Counted from the first letter of the stretch, positions 1 through 8,887 are shown. The stretch: 64,000 bases of DNA from Oscillospiraceae bacterium (GCA_016288755.1 JAEELE010000059.1:35612-99611), one strand, 5' to 3'. The notes: a model not told the origin generated them from the letters alone. Translations and numbers: made by a program.

Positions 1-1292
1 AATTCCGGCTCGAGATACTTGGTCGCCGGATCGACCGCCCAGTTGTAGACCTTCTCGCAGGGCGTATAGGTCGGAGCCGTGGTGGTCTCGTCTTCTTTTT
101 TCTCCTCTTCGCTGGCAGAAGTGCTCACCGCCAGAACGCGCTCCTTGCCGGTGTCGTAGCCCACCGAATTCGTGACCGCGGTGGTCGTAGTGGTCGTGTC
201 CTCGGTGGTCTCCGTGCCGGAGGTGGTCACGTCGGCAGAGCCTGTATTGTCAGAGGCTGCCTCTGCGGTCGTTGTCGTCGTGGTGCTGTCGCCGGTCTGA
301 CCGTCCGCAGCGGTGGTCGTGGTGCCTTCGCCGGTCTGATCCTCAGCAAGCGTCGTGGTCGTGGTGGTGGTCTCCTCCTCAGAGGCGGAGGTCGTCGTCG
401 CATCGCCGTCGCCCGCAGAGGAGGTCTGATCCTCCGTGGTCGCCTTGGTCTCGGTGGTGGTCGATTTTGCGGTGGTCGCGGTCGTGACGGGGTTGCCTTC
501 GTCATCGGTCGTGGTGATCGCCGCCTGCGAGAGCGAGGTGACGTAGTTGTTGTGCTCGTCGATCAGGTAATCGAACTCCGCCATGAGGTCCTTCTCGCTG
601 CCCTGCTTCTTTTCGAGGCGTGCGAGATAATCCTTTGCCATCTTCTCGATCTCCGCCTTGCCGTCGGCTTTGAGCAGATTGCCCTCGCCGTCCTTGAGCG
701 GCATTTCGATATACTTGATGCGGAGGTGGTTGTCCGCGTAGTAGTCCTTGAGGGTGTCCTCCTTGATCTCCTTCGAGCCGCCCTCGCCGTAGTAGGCATC
801 CCAGAGCTTGGACTGCTTGAGCGAGGAGGTGACGATATCGCGCACGGACTGCTCGCCGATGCCGGTCTTATCGAAGAACTCGCCGTAGCTTGCCATGTTT
901 GAAGCGACGGTGTTGTCGATCTGTGCGAGCTCGCTGCCGTCGAGCGTCATCCCGAGCCGGTCAAACTCCTTTTCGACGGCGACAAAGGTCTGGCAGTATT
1001 CGACCGCCTTATTCTGGATCCACTCTTCGACGGTGACGCCGTCGAGGTTGATCTTCTTGACGATTTTCTTGATATCCTTGGTTTCCTTCACGTCGTCAAA
1101 TTTCTCGCCCTGATCGGTGAGCTCGGAGACAGCGTCGCTGTAGGCATTGACGACGTAGTAGAGGTAGATGCCGGCGCGGACGTTGTAGTCACTGACCTTC
1201 ATGGCATTTGCGGTGTTCTCGCCGCAGGAGGCGCAGGTCAGGGCAGTGCAGACCGAGAGGAGCGCAGCAGCGGCACGTTTGAGCAATTTCAT
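1..1292 (-). CDS. Thr-rich lipoprotein with SurA/PrsA-like N-terminal half (3' end off window)
   Basis: The gene runs off the left edge, so its C-terminus is missing; 430 codons are visible. The ATG at 1292 has a GGAGG ribosome site 11 bases upstream. Residues 1-23 form a basic N-terminus, a hydrophobic stretch and a lipobox-like CAS-C site, so the product is probably a surface lipoprotein cleaved before Cys23, although the -3 residue is Cys rather than the usual Leu. Residues 30-230 are helical and charged and resemble the N-terminal chaperone half of SurA/PrsA foldases; that resemblance is tentative and no parvulin domain is visible in the part present. Residues 245-400 are a low-complexity Thr/Asp/Glu linker with repeated GDGxTTTT-like blocks, the type common in surface proteins of fibre-degrading ruminococci. 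Confidence 0.75.
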   Translation of the reverse strand, partial: MKLLKRAAAALLSVCTALTCASCGENTANAMKVSDYNVRAGIYLYYVVNAYSDAVSELTDQGEKFDDVKETKDIKKIVKKINLDGVTVEEWIQNKAVEYCQTFVAVEKEFDRLGMTLDGSELAQIDNTVASNMASYGEFFDKTGIGEQSVRDIVTSSLKQSKLWDAYYGEGGSKEIKEDTLKDYYADNHLRIKYIEMPLKDGEGNLLKADGKAEIEKMAKDYLARLEKKQGSEKDLMAEFDYLIDEHNNYVTSLSQAAITTTDDEGNPVTTATTAKSTTTETKATTEDQTSSAGDGDATTTSASEEETTTTTTTLAEDQTGEGTTTTAADGQTGDSTTTTTTAEAASDNTGSADVTTSGTETTEDTTTTTTAVTNSVGYDTGKERVLAVSTSASEEEKKEDETTTAPTYTPCEKVYNWAVDPATKYLEPE

Positions 1293-1409
1293 TGCAGATG
1301 ATTCCTCCTTCAGAATCAAAAAAATTCGATACCCTTCTATTATACATGATTTTCTGCAAAATGTCCAGTCCTTTTTGAAAAATAATGCGATTCCGAAATG
1401 AGAAATGAG

Positions 1410-1464
1410 AAATGAGAAGTGAGAAATGACGGGAGCGCCCCGCAGCATTTCTCACTTCTCATTT
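1410..1464. repeat. Long inverted repeat built of AATGAGAA-type units
   Basis: A perfect 19-bp stem (1410-1428 with 1446-1464) encloses a 17-base loop, and further AAATGAG units extend the left arm back to 1395. It lies between the rubredoxin stop codon and the start of the lipoprotein gene, both minus strand. It could end the rubredoxin transcript, although no real T-run follows the stem. A 15-base piece of the same arm, CTCACTTCTCATTTC, recurs at 41791-41805, so this is a dispersed intergenic element. Confidence 0.6.
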
Positions 1465-1478
1465 CACATTTCTAATTC

Positions 1479-1634
1479 TCACTCTTCCTCAAACATGTCC
1501 TTGCCGACGCCGCAGAGCGGGCATTCGTAATCCTCCGGCAGGTCCTCAAACGGTGTGCCCGGCTCGATGCCGTTCTCCGGATCGCCCAGCTCCTCGTCGT
1601 AGACATAGCCGCATGCAGTGCAGATGTACTTCAT
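1479..1634 (-). CDS. Rubredoxin
   Basis: This 51-residue protein has two CxxCG knuckles (CTACG at residues 5-9 and CPLCG at 38-42) that bind a single iron with four cysteines, plus the conserved aromatic residues and the GxxFEDLPxD stretch of rubredoxins. The start is the ATG at 1634, preceded by GGAGGG; a longer reading of the frame has no such site. It lies 16 bases after the flavodiiron gene, which itself ends in a rubredoxin domain, and is very likely co-transcribed with it. The expected role is electron transfer to oxygen- or peroxide-reducing enzymes in an anaerobe. Confidence 0.95.
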   Translation of the reverse strand: MKYICTACGYVYDEELGDPENGIEPGTPFEDLPEDYECPLCGVGKDMFEEE

Positions 1635-1650
1635 TTCCGTCCCTCCTTCC

Positions 1651-3444
1651 TTATTCCTCGATCGGTTCAAAGTCCGCAGCACCGTGCTTGCACAGCGGAC
1701 AGACAAAATCCGCCGGCAGCTCGTCGCCCTCGTAGACATAGCCGCAGATCTTGCAGACCCAGCCCTTCTTGCCCTCGGTCTCGGGCTTGGGCTTCACCTG
1801 CTCCAGATAGTAGGTATAGGTCATCGTCGGCGCATCGGAGATCACTCTTGCCTCCGTCACCTCGCAGATGAACATGCCGTGCGTGCCCAGATCGACGTAC
1901 TGCTCCACCTTGAGCGACATCATCGCGTTGATGTAGTGCGGCAGCATCACCAGACCGTTGTCGGTGCGGATCGGCGAGCAGCCCGCAAATTTGTCGGTAT
2001 TGCGCCCGCTCCGGAAGCCGAAATTCTCAAAGACCTTAAACGGCGCCTCGGTCGAGAGGCAGTTGACGTTCATCACGCCGGTCTGCTTGATGACATGGTG
2101 CGAATAGCTGTCCTTGTTGATCGTCACAGCGACGCGGTTCGGGGTGTTCGTCACCTGCGTGACCGTGTTGACGATCAGACCGTTGTCCTTCGTGCCGTCG
2201 TTCGAGGTGACGACATAGAGCCCGTAGCCGATTTTGAAGAGTGCCGTCAGGTCGTTCTTGTCGGCGGTCTCGTCCTGCTGCGCCAGATAATCCTGACAGA
2301 GCTCCTTTGCAAGCGCGTCGAGCTGTGCATTGCTCTCGTCGTTCAGTGCCGACTTGATATGCACAGTGTTCTCCGCAAAGCGCAGGTTCTTGCAGCCCTC
2401 GAGCATCTTTTTCATGACCTTCTCCGCCATCGGTGCCCAGGAGCCGTTCTCGATGAAGCCGACGGTGCGGTTCTGGAAATTGCGCTCGGTCAGCTCCTCG
2501 ATGAATGTGCGCATGAACGGGAAGATCTCCGCGTTATAGGTCGTCGTCGCAAGCACGATGCGCCCGTAGCGGAAGGCGTCCTCGACGCACTCTGCCATAT
2601 CCTCGCGCGCGAGGTCACTGATCGCGACCTTCGGGCAGCCGTTCGCCCTGAGCAGCTCCGCGAGCTTTTCGGCAGCGCGCTTGGTGTTGCCGTAGACGGA
2701 GGTATAGAAGACCGCAATGCCCTCGGTCTCGGTGCCGTAGCCCGACCATGTCTGATAGAGCCCGAGATAGTAGCCGAGATTCTCAGAGAGCACGGGACCG
2801 TGCAGCGGGCAGATGATCCCGATATCGAGCGCGGCAGCCTTTTTGAGCACTGCCTGCACCTGCGCGCCGTATTTTCCGACGATGCCGAAATAATAGCGCC
2901 GTGCCTCGCAAGCCCAGTCCTCCTCGGTGTCGAGTGCGCCGAATTTGCCGAACGCATCGGCGGAGAAGAGCACTTTGTCCGTGCTGTCATAGGTGAGCAT
3001 GACCTCGGGCCAGTGCACCATCGGCGCGGTGACAAAGGTCAGCGTATGTCTGCCCAGCGAGAGGGTATCGCCCTCCTTGACGACCAGTCTGCGGTCCGCG
3101 TAATCCGTCCCGAAGAAATTCTGCATCATCTGAAACGCCTTTGCCGTCGCGACAATGACGGTCTCAGTGTAGAGCTTCATGAACGCTGCGATATTTGCAG
3201 AATGATCGGGCTCCATGTGCTGCACGATCAGGTAATCGGGCTTTCTGCCGTTCAGCGCCGCCGCGAGATTGTCGAGCCACTCATGCGTGAAATTGCGGTC
3301 GACCGTGTCCATGACGGCGATCTTCTCGTCGAGAATGACATAGGAATTGTACGCCATGCCGTTGGGCACGTCATACTGCCCCTCGAACAGGTCGATCTGA
3401 TGGTCGTTCACGCCGATATAGCGGATATCGTTTGTTACGGTCAT
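1651..3444 (-). CDS. Flavodiiron protein fused to flavin reductase and rubredoxin domains (FprA type)
   Basis: At 597 residues this is longer than the roughly 400-residue FprA core. Residues 1-250 are a metallo-beta-lactamase-like diiron domain with the HMEPDH ligand motif (76-81), then HWPE, SADAFG and CPLHGP. Residues 255-395 are a flavodoxin domain (FMN). Residues 405-555 resemble a flavin-reductase (NADH:FMN) domain, and the C-terminus is a rubredoxin with CKICGY and CPLCKH. Family members reduce O2 to water or NO to N2O in the cytoplasm; carrying the reductase and rubredoxin parts suggests electron flow from NAD(P)H within one chain. The ATG at 3444 has TGAGGAGG upstream. It is followed by a separate rubredoxin gene. 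Confidence 0.93.
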   Translation of the reverse strand: MTVTNDIRYIGVNDHQIDLFEGQYDVPNGMAYNSYVILDEKIAVMDTVDRNFTHEWLDNLAAALNGRKPDYLIVQHMEPDHSANIAAFMKLYTETVIVATAKAFQMMQNFFGTDYADRRLVVKEGDTLSLGRHTLTFVTAPMVHWPEVMLTYDSTDKVLFSADAFGKFGALDTEEDWACEARRYYFGIVGKYGAQVQAVLKKAAALDIGIICPLHGPVLSENLGYYLGLYQTWSGYGTETEGIAVFYTSVYGNTKRAAEKLAELLRANGCPKVAISDLAREDMAECVEDAFRYGRIVLATTTYNAEIFPFMRTFIEELTERNFQNRTVGFIENGSWAPMAEKVMKKMLEGCKNLRFAENTVHIKSALNDESNAQLDALAKELCQDYLAQQDETADKNDLTALFKIGYGLYVVTSNDGTKDNGLIVNTVTQVTNTPNRVAVTINKDSYSHHVIKQTGVMNVNCLSTEAPFKVFENFGFRSGRNTDKFAGCSPIRTDNGLVMLPHYINAMMSLKVEQYVDLGTHGMFICEVTEARVISDAPTMTYTYYLEQVKPKPETEGKKGWVCKICGYVYEGDELPADFVCPLCKHGAADFEPIEE

Positions 3445-3462
3445 AGAGTTTTCCTCCTCAGA

Positions 3463-3524
3463 ATGGGATTCCAAAGGGACAGTATCCCTTCGGCGAGGGG
3501 TTTGTGGGCGGGCAGCCCCCAAAA
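3463..3524. repeat. Dispersed intergenic repeat, copy 1
   Basis: About 60 bases beginning AATGGGATTCC, with an imperfect AGGGA...TCCCT dyad and a GGGGTTTGTGGGCGGGC segment, filling the gap between the dehydrogenase stop and the flavodiiron start. Related copies lie at 25684-25770 and, on the opposite strand, 63931-63990. No coding potential. Confidence 0.6.
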
Positions 3525-3525
3525 A

Positions 3526-4542
3526 TCACTTTGCCGACCCGTGGACGATCTCGCCGTCCTTCCAGACCAGCTCATTCGCGCAGGGGAGCCCGTCGTGCAT
3601 CTGCACAATGTTCTGCACGGTGGTCTCGGCGATATTGCTGAGCGCCTCCTCGGTCAGAAACGCCTGATGCGAGGTCACGATGACATTCGGCATGGAGATC
3701 AGCCGCGCGAGAATGTCGTCATTGAGGATATGCCCGGAGAGGTCCTCGAAGAAATAGTCGGTCTCCTCCTCGTAGACGTCGAGGCACGCTGCGCCGATCT
3801 GCCGCGACTTGATGCCCTCAAGCAGGCATTCCGCGTCGATCAGGGCGCCGCGGGAGGTGTTGATGACGACCGCGCCCTTCTTCATCAGCCTGATCGTGTC
3901 GCAGTTGATGAGATGCCGCGTTTCGTCGGTCAGCGGGCAGTGCAGCGAAATGATATCGCTGCGGGAGAGCAGCTCCTCGAGCGTGACGTATTCGTAACCG
4001 GCATCCTTCGCCGGGAATTTGTCGTAGGCGAGCACCTTCATGCCGAAGCCCCGGCAGATATCAATGAACACGCGCCCGATGCGCCCCGTGCCGACGACGC
4101 CGACGGTCTTGCCGTGCAGGTCAAAGCCGGTCATGCCGCTGAGCGAGAAATTGAAATCCCGCGTGCGGATATACGCCTTGTGGATGCGCCGCACAGAGGT
4201 CAGCAGCAGCGCCATTGCGTGCTCGGCGACCGCATAGGGCGAATACGCCGGGACATGCGCAGCCCGGAGACCGCAGTCGTGTGCAGCCTTCAGGTCGACA
4301 TTGTTGTAGCCCGCGCAGCGCAGCGCGAGATATTTGCAGTCGAGGTCGGCGAGCGCCTCAAGCACCTCTGCATCAAGCGTATCGTTGACAAAGGTGCAGA
4401 CGCCGTCGCAGTTGCGCGCGAGCCCGACCGTATCGGGCGTGAGCTTTGTCTCGTAGAATTTGAACTTGACACCGTGCTCTGCGCCGAATCGCTCAAAGCT
4501 CGGACGGTCATAGGGCTTTGCGTCAAAGAAAGCGAAGCGCAT
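3526..4542 (-). CDS. D-2-hydroxyacid dehydrogenase (D-lactate dehydrogenase-like)
   Basis: This 338-residue protein has the split catalytic/NAD-binding layout of the D-isomer-specific 2-hydroxyacid dehydrogenases. The nucleotide site VGVVGTGRIGR lies near residue 147. The catalytic Arg is in NTSRGALID, the Glu in the YEEETD region and the His in SHQAFLTEEA. Such enzymes interconvert pyruvate and D-lactate, or related 2-oxoacids, with NADH in the cytoplasm. The full-length match to fermentative D-lactate dehydrogenases is good, but substrate cannot be fixed from sequence. Its stop is 81 bases from the flavodiiron start and its ATG is 2 bases after the preceding small gene, so at least those two are co-transcribed. 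Confidence 0.9.
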   Translation of the reverse strand: MRFAFFDAKPYDRPSFERFGAEHGVKFKFYETKLTPDTVGLARNCDGVCTFVNDTLDAEVLEALADLDCKYLALRCAGYNNVDLKAAHDCGLRAAHVPAYSPYAVAEHAMALLLTSVRRIHKAYIRTRDFNFSLSGMTGFDLHGKTVGVVGTGRIGRVFIDICRGFGMKVLAYDKFPAKDAGYEYVTLEELLSRSDIISLHCPLTDETRHLINCDTIRLMKKGAVVINTSRGALIDAECLLEGIKSRQIGAACLDVYEEETDYFFEDLSGHILNDDILARLISMPNVIVTSHQAFLTEEALSNIAETTVQNIVQMHDGLPCANELVWKDGEIVHGSAK

Positions 4543-4544
4543 AA

Positions 4545-4769
4545 TCAGCCCTCGGTCGGAATGATGGTCTGGTTCAGGTCGACGATGTTCAGCGCCTTGC
4601 CGGTCTCGAGCATGATCTGGTCTGCCTGATCCTCGGTGAACGGACCGAATTTCAGCGTGTTGTCGCCTGCGAGGTCAATGATGATATACCAGTAGAGTGC
4701 TTCGTTGTACTTGCGGATCGCCCGGATGGCATTTGCGTTGATGATCTGGTCAGAAATACGGATAAACAT
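4545..4769 (-). CDS. Small conserved-looking protein, function unknown
   Basis: I do not recognise this 74-residue protein. The ATG at 4769 is preceded by CAGGAGG, which rules out the longer reading of the frame. The sequence begins MFIRISDQIINANAIRAIRKY and alternates hydrophobic and charged residues, suggesting a small mixed alpha/beta cytosolic protein without membrane segments. It ends 2 bases before the dehydrogenase start, so the two genes are translationally close and probably share a transcript. The strong ribosome site and intact frame argue that it is real. Confidence 0.75.
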   Translation of the reverse strand: MFIRISDQIINANAIRAIRKYNEALYWYIIIDLAGDNTLKFGPFTEDQADQIMLETGKALNIVDLNQTIIPTEG

Positions 4770-4806
4770 AATGAACCTCCTGAAAATGTAGTAGAAATAT
4801 TCCAAA

Positions 4807-4838
4807 AGCCCCGCCCTGCCGGACAGCAGAACGGGGCT
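4807..4838 (-). terminator. Intrinsic terminator after the ABC ATPase
   Basis: A GC-rich hairpin (AGCCCCG at 4807-4813 with CGGGGCT at 4832-4838) follows the ATPase stop codon and is followed on the minus strand by TTTTGG. The T-run is short, so some readthrough into the 4545-4769 gene is possible; no clear separate promoter for that gene was found. Confidence 0.65.
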
Positions 4839-4857
4839 CCTTTGTACGAACAGAGAA

Positions 4858-5997
4858 TCAGTTGATGATTGTCTTCTCGGTTTCCTTGTCGAACAGGTGG
4901 ATCTTCTCCGCGTCGAACACGACGTCGATCTCATCCTGCGGACGTGCGGTGGACTTCGGCGAGACGCGCGCGGTCAGCTTGACGCCCTCGCACTCGAGGT
5001 ACAGATAGGTCTCTGCGCCCATGAGCTCGGTGATCTCGACGGAGCACTTGACGATACCGGTGGTCGCGTTTGCGAGATACTGCGGCTCATCGTGCACGTT
5101 CTCCGGACGGATGCCCATGACGACTTCCTTGTCGATGTAGTGCTCAAGGTCCGGGGTGACCTTGCTGTCAGGCAGCTCGACCTCATACTTGACGCCTCTG
5201 CTGGTCTTGGTGTCGTTCGAGCCGAACACGACGACATACTTGCCCTCACGGTAGGTCAGGATCGCGTCGATGAAGTTCATCTGCGGCGATCCGAGGAAGC
5301 CTGCGACGAACTTGTTGCACGGGGTCTCATAGAGGTTCTGCGGGGTGTCGATCTGCTGGACGAAGCCGCCCTTCATGACCACGATTCTGTCACCCATCGT
5401 CATAGCCTCGGTCTGGTCGTGCGTAACATAGATAAAGGTGGTGCCGAGACGCTTGTGGAGAAGCGAGATCTCGGTTCTCATCTGTGCACGGAGCTTCGCG
5501 TCGAGGTTCGACAGCGGCTCGTCGAGCAGGAAGACCTGCGGATTACGGACGATTGCACGACCGAGCGCCACTCTCTGGCGCTGACCGCCGGACATTGCCT
5601 TCGGCTTGCGGTTGAGCAGCGGAGTCAGGTCAAGGATTCTTGCAGCCTCTTCGACCTTTCTGGCGATCTCATCCTTCGGCACCTTGCGGAGCTTCAGACC
5701 GAATGCCATGTTGTCGAACACGGTCATATGCGGATACAGAGCATAGTTCTGGAACACCATCGCGATATCGCGGTCCTTCGGTGCAATGTCGTTGACCAGA
5801 CGGTCGCCGATATAGAGCTCACCCTCGGAGATTTCCTCCAGACCTGCGATCATGCGCAGGGTAGTAGACTTACCGCAGCCGGAAGGTCCGACCAGAACGA
5901 TGAATTCCTTGTCGCGAATCTCGAGGTTGACATCGGAAACTGCGACGACGCCGCCGGGATACTTCTTGTAGATACCCCGCAAAGACAAACTTGCCAT
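4858..5997 (-). CDS. msmX: ABC transporter ATPase of the MsmX/UgpC/MalK family
   Basis: This 379-residue protein is full length for the sugar-importer ATPases. It has Walker [10 protein letters not shown] near residue 38, the Q-loop in [10 protein letters not shown], the LSGGQ-type signature [14 protein letters not shown], Walker [13 protein letters not shown] and the switch His in YVTHD. The C-terminal 140 residues form the regulatory OB-fold (MOBE/TOBE) with GIRPENV. No permease or binding-protein genes adjoin it, which fits the known role of MsmX as a shared ATPase that energises several carbohydrate importers. It has its own consensus promoter and a terminator, so it appears monocistronic. 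Confidence 0.93.
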   Translation of the reverse strand: MASLSLRGIYKKYPGGVVAVSDVNLEIRDKEFIVLVGPSGCGKSTTLRMIAGLEEISEGELYIGDRLVNDIAPKDRDIAMVFQNYALYPHMTVFDNMAFGLKLRKVPKDEIARKVEEAARILDLTPLLNRKPKAMSGGQRQRVALGRAIVRNPQVFLLDEPLSNLDAKLRAQMRTEISLLHKRLGTTFIYVTHDQTEAMTMGDRIVVMKGGFVQQIDTPQNLYETPCNKFVAGFLGSPQMNFIDAILTYREGKYVVVFGSNDTKTSRGVKYEVELPDSKVTPDLEHYIDKEVVMGIRPENVHDEPQYLANATTGIVKCSVEITELMGAETYLYLECEGVKLTARVSPKSTARPQDEIDVVFDAEKIHLFDKETEKTIIN

Positions 5998-6155
5998 TCT
6001 CTAGTCCTCCTGTAACTCATAGATTATCATGCAGTGCGCGTTGTGCGCGCTGCAAGTATGCGCCTGACCGCATACAAACTGAAACTGTGTTATTGTGACC
6101 GCGCATCCGTTCCGCTGCAGAGCACAGCCTTCCGGAATATACAATCACTGCTATC

Positions 6156-6184
6156 ATTATACCGGATTTTTTCGATCCAGTCAA
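6156..6184 (-). promoter_or_regulatory. Sigma-A promoter of the ABC ATPase gene
   Basis: On the minus strand TTGACT (6184-6179), a 17-base spacer and a perfect TATAAT (6161-6156) lie about 160 bases before the ATG, leaving a long 5' leader in which I see no recognised riboswitch. Confidence 0.85.
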
Positions 6185-6202
6185 GATGATAAATAACCAA
6201 AG

Positions 6203-6988
6203 TTAGACGGGTTCCTTTATCCAATATGACGAATATTGACGCCTGCAAAATGCCGCCGCCAACGAAATAGACGAAGGATTCAACATCCTTTCAACCTCTT
6301 TTGTAAAGATTGCCAAATAGCCTCCCGGCGGCAATTCCGGCGGCAAATCGAGCCCTCCGATGCGCACCCGCAGCAGGTTTTCCACATGGTTTCCCAGTGC
6401 CGCAAAGCTGCGCCGCACCTGATGATATCTGCCCTCGTGCAGCCCGATGACGCACATCCTTTCGCCGATCTGTTCGCATTCCGCGGGGAGACATTGCTCC
6501 TCCTTCGCGCCGTCACGCAGCGTGATGCCCTCCCTGAGCGTATCAATATACGAAGGCTCAAAGGGGCGGGAAAGCTGCACCAGATAATATTTTGTCACAT
6601 GGTGCTTCGGCGAGAGCAGCCTGTGCGAGAGCTGTCCGTCATCGGTGATGAGCAGCAGCCCGGAGGTATCCTTGTCGAGCCGCCCGCAGGCAAAGAGCCC
6701 GGGCAGACGGTCCTCCGGCTTCAGCAGATCAAGCACGGTCTTTGCGTGCCGATCGCGCGAAGCCGTGATGACCCCGCAGGGCTTGTGCATGAGGAAATAG
6801 TGGAATTCGCTGTATTGAACCGGCTTGCCGTCGAGCGTGACGCTGTCGGCGCCGGGGGTGATCTTCTGCTCCGGCTGGCGGCAAGCGCTGCCGTTGACGG
6901 TCACTCTGCCCTGCCTTACCGCATCGCAGCAGGCGCGCCGCGTCAGCGCGGTCTGCGAGGTGAGGAACCGGTCAAGTCTCATTGTCAT
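6203..6988 (-). CDS. RsuA/RluB-family 16S/23S rRNA pseudouridine synthase
   Basis: This 261-residue enzyme has an N-terminal S4 RNA-binding domain (residues 1-60, RLDRFLTSQTALTRR) and the pseudouridine synthase domain with the catalytic Asp in GRLDKDTSGLLL, followed by the HEGRYHQVRR motif typical of the RsuA family. It isomerises a specific uridine in rRNA; whether the target is in 16S or 23S cannot be told. The first ATG at 6988 has AAAGGA six bases upstream and is preferred over the ATG two codons later. The C-terminal 25 residues (rich in Ser and Tyr) extend beyond the usual domain end. A divergent DUF4830-type gene starts 66 bases away. Confidence 0.9.
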   Translation of the reverse strand: MTMRLDRFLTSQTALTRRACCDAVRQGRVTVNGSACRQPEQKITPGADSVTLDGKPVQYSEFHYFLMHKPCGVITASRDRHAKTVLDLLKPEDRLPGLFACGRLDKDTSGLLLITDDGQLSHRLLSPKHHVTKYYLVQLSRPFEPSYIDTLREGITLRDGAKEEQCLPAECEQIGERMCVIGLHEGRYHQVRRSFAALGNHVENLLRVRIGGLDLPPELPPGGYLAIFTKEVERMLNPSSISLAAAFCRRQYSSYWIKEPV

Positions 6989-7054
6989 GGGGCATCCTTT
7001 CGCGGTCTTTTTCCCCGCCCTGCCGCATAGAATCTCAGAGGGGAGGCGAACCGC

Positions 7055-7459
7055 ATGAAACGGTCAATCAAGATATTCTGTGTGCTCTGCGTGACCGCAG
7101 CCGCTGCCGCAGTGCTGCTGCGCGGGCAGCCCGAGCCCGAAGCACCGGGCATTCTGCTGGAAACGGCAGACGAACGCATCGCGTGGCTGAATCTCCGCGG
7201 CTGGCAGACCGGTGCCGAGACACAGGTGCAGACGCAGATCCCGCGCGAGTGGAAGACCTCCGCGGGGCAGCGCTGGCTGCAGCTCCAGCATGCGCAGGGG
7301 CTGTATCCCGAGCAATTCGGCGGGCAGCAGGCGCTGCGCTGCGTCTATCCGATCGCGGAGAGCGACGTGCTCTTTGCCGAGCTGCTGCTCTGCGACGGGA
7401 TGCTCGTCGGTGCGCAGGTCTACAACGCCGAAACGCGGCTGATGCAGTCTGTACGGTGA
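7055..7459 (+). CDS. DUF4830-like membrane-anchored small protein
   Basis: This 134-residue protein starts with a basic segment and a hydrophobic stretch (residues 5-22), either a signal peptide or a single N-terminal anchor. The exported part, with ADERIAWLNLRGWQ, the QHAQGLYPEQFGG region and LLLCDGMLVGAQVY, resembles DUF4830 proteins, which are common in Clostridia and have no known function. It stands alone on the plus strand, and its stop codon abuts the nrdR stop without any gap, so the two genes converge end to end with no terminator between them. Confidence 0.75.
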   Translation: MKRSIKIFCVLCVTAAAAAVLLRGQPEPEAPGILLETADERIAWLNLRGWQTGAETQVQTQIPREWKTSAGQRWLQLQHAQGLYPEQFGGQQALRCVYPIAESDVLFAELLLCDGMLVGAQVYNAETRLMQSVR

Positions 7460-7912
7460 TTATTTTCCCTCGCCGCGCACCTCGCTGATGATGCGCACGA
7501 AGTCGTCGATATCGGAAAACTTCTGATAGACCGACGCAAAGCGCACATAGGCGACCACGTCGATCTTCCGCAGCCGGTCGAGCACCATCTGCCCGATGCG
7601 GTCGGGCGAAACGGTCGAGACCATTTCGTTCGCGAGCTCCGATTCGATCTCGTCGACCAGATCGTTGACGGTGTCGATATCGACCGGGCGCTTCTTCACG
7701 GACGAGATCACGCCGGAGATCAGCTTGTTGCGGTTGAAGGGCTCAAAGGAGCCGTCGCGCTTGGCGACCATGAGCATCGGGCGCTCCACGGTCTCGAAGG
7801 TGGTGAAGCGTTTGCCGCACTGTGCACACATTCTGCGCCGTTTTTTGCGTCCCTCGATGGAGCGCGAGTCGATAACCTTGGTGTCCTCTTCTCCGCAGAA
7901 CGGACAACGCAT
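7460..7912 (-). CDS. nrdR: Transcriptional repressor NrdR
   Basis: At 150 residues it is full length for NrdR. The N-terminal zinc ribbon has CPFC at 3-6 and CAQC near 31-34, followed by the ATP-cone domain (VAKRDGSFEPFNRNKL) that senses dATP/ATP. NrdR represses ribonucleotide reductase genes when deoxynucleotides are plentiful; no such genes are in the window. The ATG at 7912 has AAGGAGGG upstream. It follows the TIM-barrel gene by 34 bases and probably shares its transcript. Confidence 0.96.
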   Translation of the reverse strand: MRCPFCGEEDTKVIDSRSIEGRKKRRRMCAQCGKRFTTFETVERPMLMVAKRDGSFEPFNRNKLISGVISSVKKRPVDIDTVNDLVDEIESELANEMVSTVSPDRIGQMVLDRLRKIDVVAYVRFASVYQKFSDIDDFVRIISEVRGEGK

Positions 7913-7946
7913 TGCTTCTCCCTCCTTGTATTCGGTATTGCAGCCC

Positions 7947-8735
7947 TCAGTCTCCGAGCTTGCGAATCATCCTAGTGAGCTTCTGGCAGTCCTCGGCGAG
8001 CTCCGACGCTGCGCCGAAGCCCTCGCGGTAGAGCTCGAGCACGACCGCGCCGTCAAAGCCCTTTTCCCGCAGCGACCGCAGAAAATCCGCCGTCTGAAAG
8101 CGCCCCTGCCCGATGCGCAGGCAGTCGCCCAGCGGTCCGTTGTCGCTGATGTGCACATGCACGATATGGCTTCCCAGCAGGCGCACTGCCTCGCCGATCT
8201 CCATGCCGGCGCGTACTGCCTGCTTTAGGTCAAAGGTGATCTTCGCGTCATCGCCGAGAATGCGGCAGAATTCGCGCAGAAAGCGCAGGCTCTGGCTTTC
8301 GCAGCGGTGCACGTTCTCCTGCGTGACGGTCACGCCGAATTCCCTGCCCGCATCGCTGAGCATCTGAAAGCGCTCGCAGTAGATTTCCGTTTTGCAGCCG
8401 CCGACCGGTGCCCCGTGCAGGATATAGTATTTTGCACCGAGCCGCTGCATCATGCAGAAGACCTGCTTTGCCTCGTCGATGAAATCCGACGCCCGCCGCT
8501 GATAGCCCGAAAAGAGCATATACCCCTCGTTCGGCGCCGTCCACGGATGCACGGAAACGCATTTTGTCCCGAAGCGTTTGAGCATGGCAGCGAGGTCGCT
8601 GACGTACACCTGTCTGCACTCCGAGGGTGCATTGAGAAAGATCTCGACATTCTGGATCCCGAGCAGGCAGAGTTCATAGAGCGCATCCTCCGTCGGCTTC
8701 GGATAGAGACAGGCAGATGATACCGCAGCCTGCAT
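7947..8735 (-). CDS. Sugar phosphate isomerase/epimerase (TIM-barrel, xylose-isomerase-like)
   Basis: This 262-residue protein has the fold pattern of the AP-endonuclease family 2/xylose-isomerase-like barrels. Metal- and substrate-binding His and Glu residues fall in SVHPWT, YYILHGAP, VTQENVHR, ITFDLKQAVR, VHVHISDN and VLELYREG. Members epimerise or isomerise sugars or polyols in the cytoplasm; the substrate is unknown. The ATG at 8735 has AAAGGAG. It is the first gene of a probable pair with nrdR. Confidence 0.85.
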   Translation of the reverse strand: MQAAVSSACLYPKPTEDALYELCLLGIQNVEIFLNAPSECRQVYVSDLAAMLKRFGTKCVSVHPWTAPNEGYMLFSGYQRRASDFIDEAKQVFCMMQRLGAKYYILHGAPVGGCKTEIYCERFQMLSDAGREFGVTVTQENVHRCESQSLRFLREFCRILGDDAKITFDLKQAVRAGMEIGEAVRLLGSHIVHVHISDNGPLGDCLRIGQGRFQTADFLRSLREKGFDGAVVLELYREGFGAASELAEDCQKLTRMIRKLGD

Positions 8736-8770
8736 GAAATCCGCTCCTTTGGCATCATATATACCTGTTT

Positions 8771-8810
8771 ATTATAACACAAGGCGCCCTGCAAACGCAA
8801 GACGCCTTGT
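8771..8810 (-). promoter_or_regulatory. Promoter overlapped by an inverted repeat, upstream of the epimerase gene
   Basis: On the minus strand TTGCGT (8800-8795), an 18-base spacer and a perfect TATAAT (8776-8771) precede the epimerase gene. An 8-bp inverted repeat, ACAAGGCG (8779-8786) with CGCCTTGT (8803-8810), spans the -35 and spacer. On the plus strand the same hairpin is followed by ATTTTTT and would act as a terminator. It could therefore be an operator, a plus-strand terminator, or both. Confidence 0.55.
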
Positions 8811-8887
8811 ATTTTTTCAGCATATTTTTACAATGATTGGGAAATCCGTAACCTGATTTTTTCCCGATTTGTGCGCAGATGCGCCGA

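Noticed and set aside
200..500. Plus-strand or alternative-frame proteins rich in Arg/Pro
   Set aside because: They are out-of-frame readings of the Thr-rich linker in the partial lipoprotein gene.
1618..4629. Plus-strand frame of 1003 codons
   Set aside because: It lies antisense to rubredoxin, the flavodiiron and dehydrogenase genes, which have clear motifs and ribosome sites; long antisense frames are common in GC-rich DNA.
6000..6155. Riboswitch in the long leader of the ABC ATPase gene
   Set aside because: I could not match the leader to any known riboswitch pattern, and no terminator hairpin with a T-run is present.
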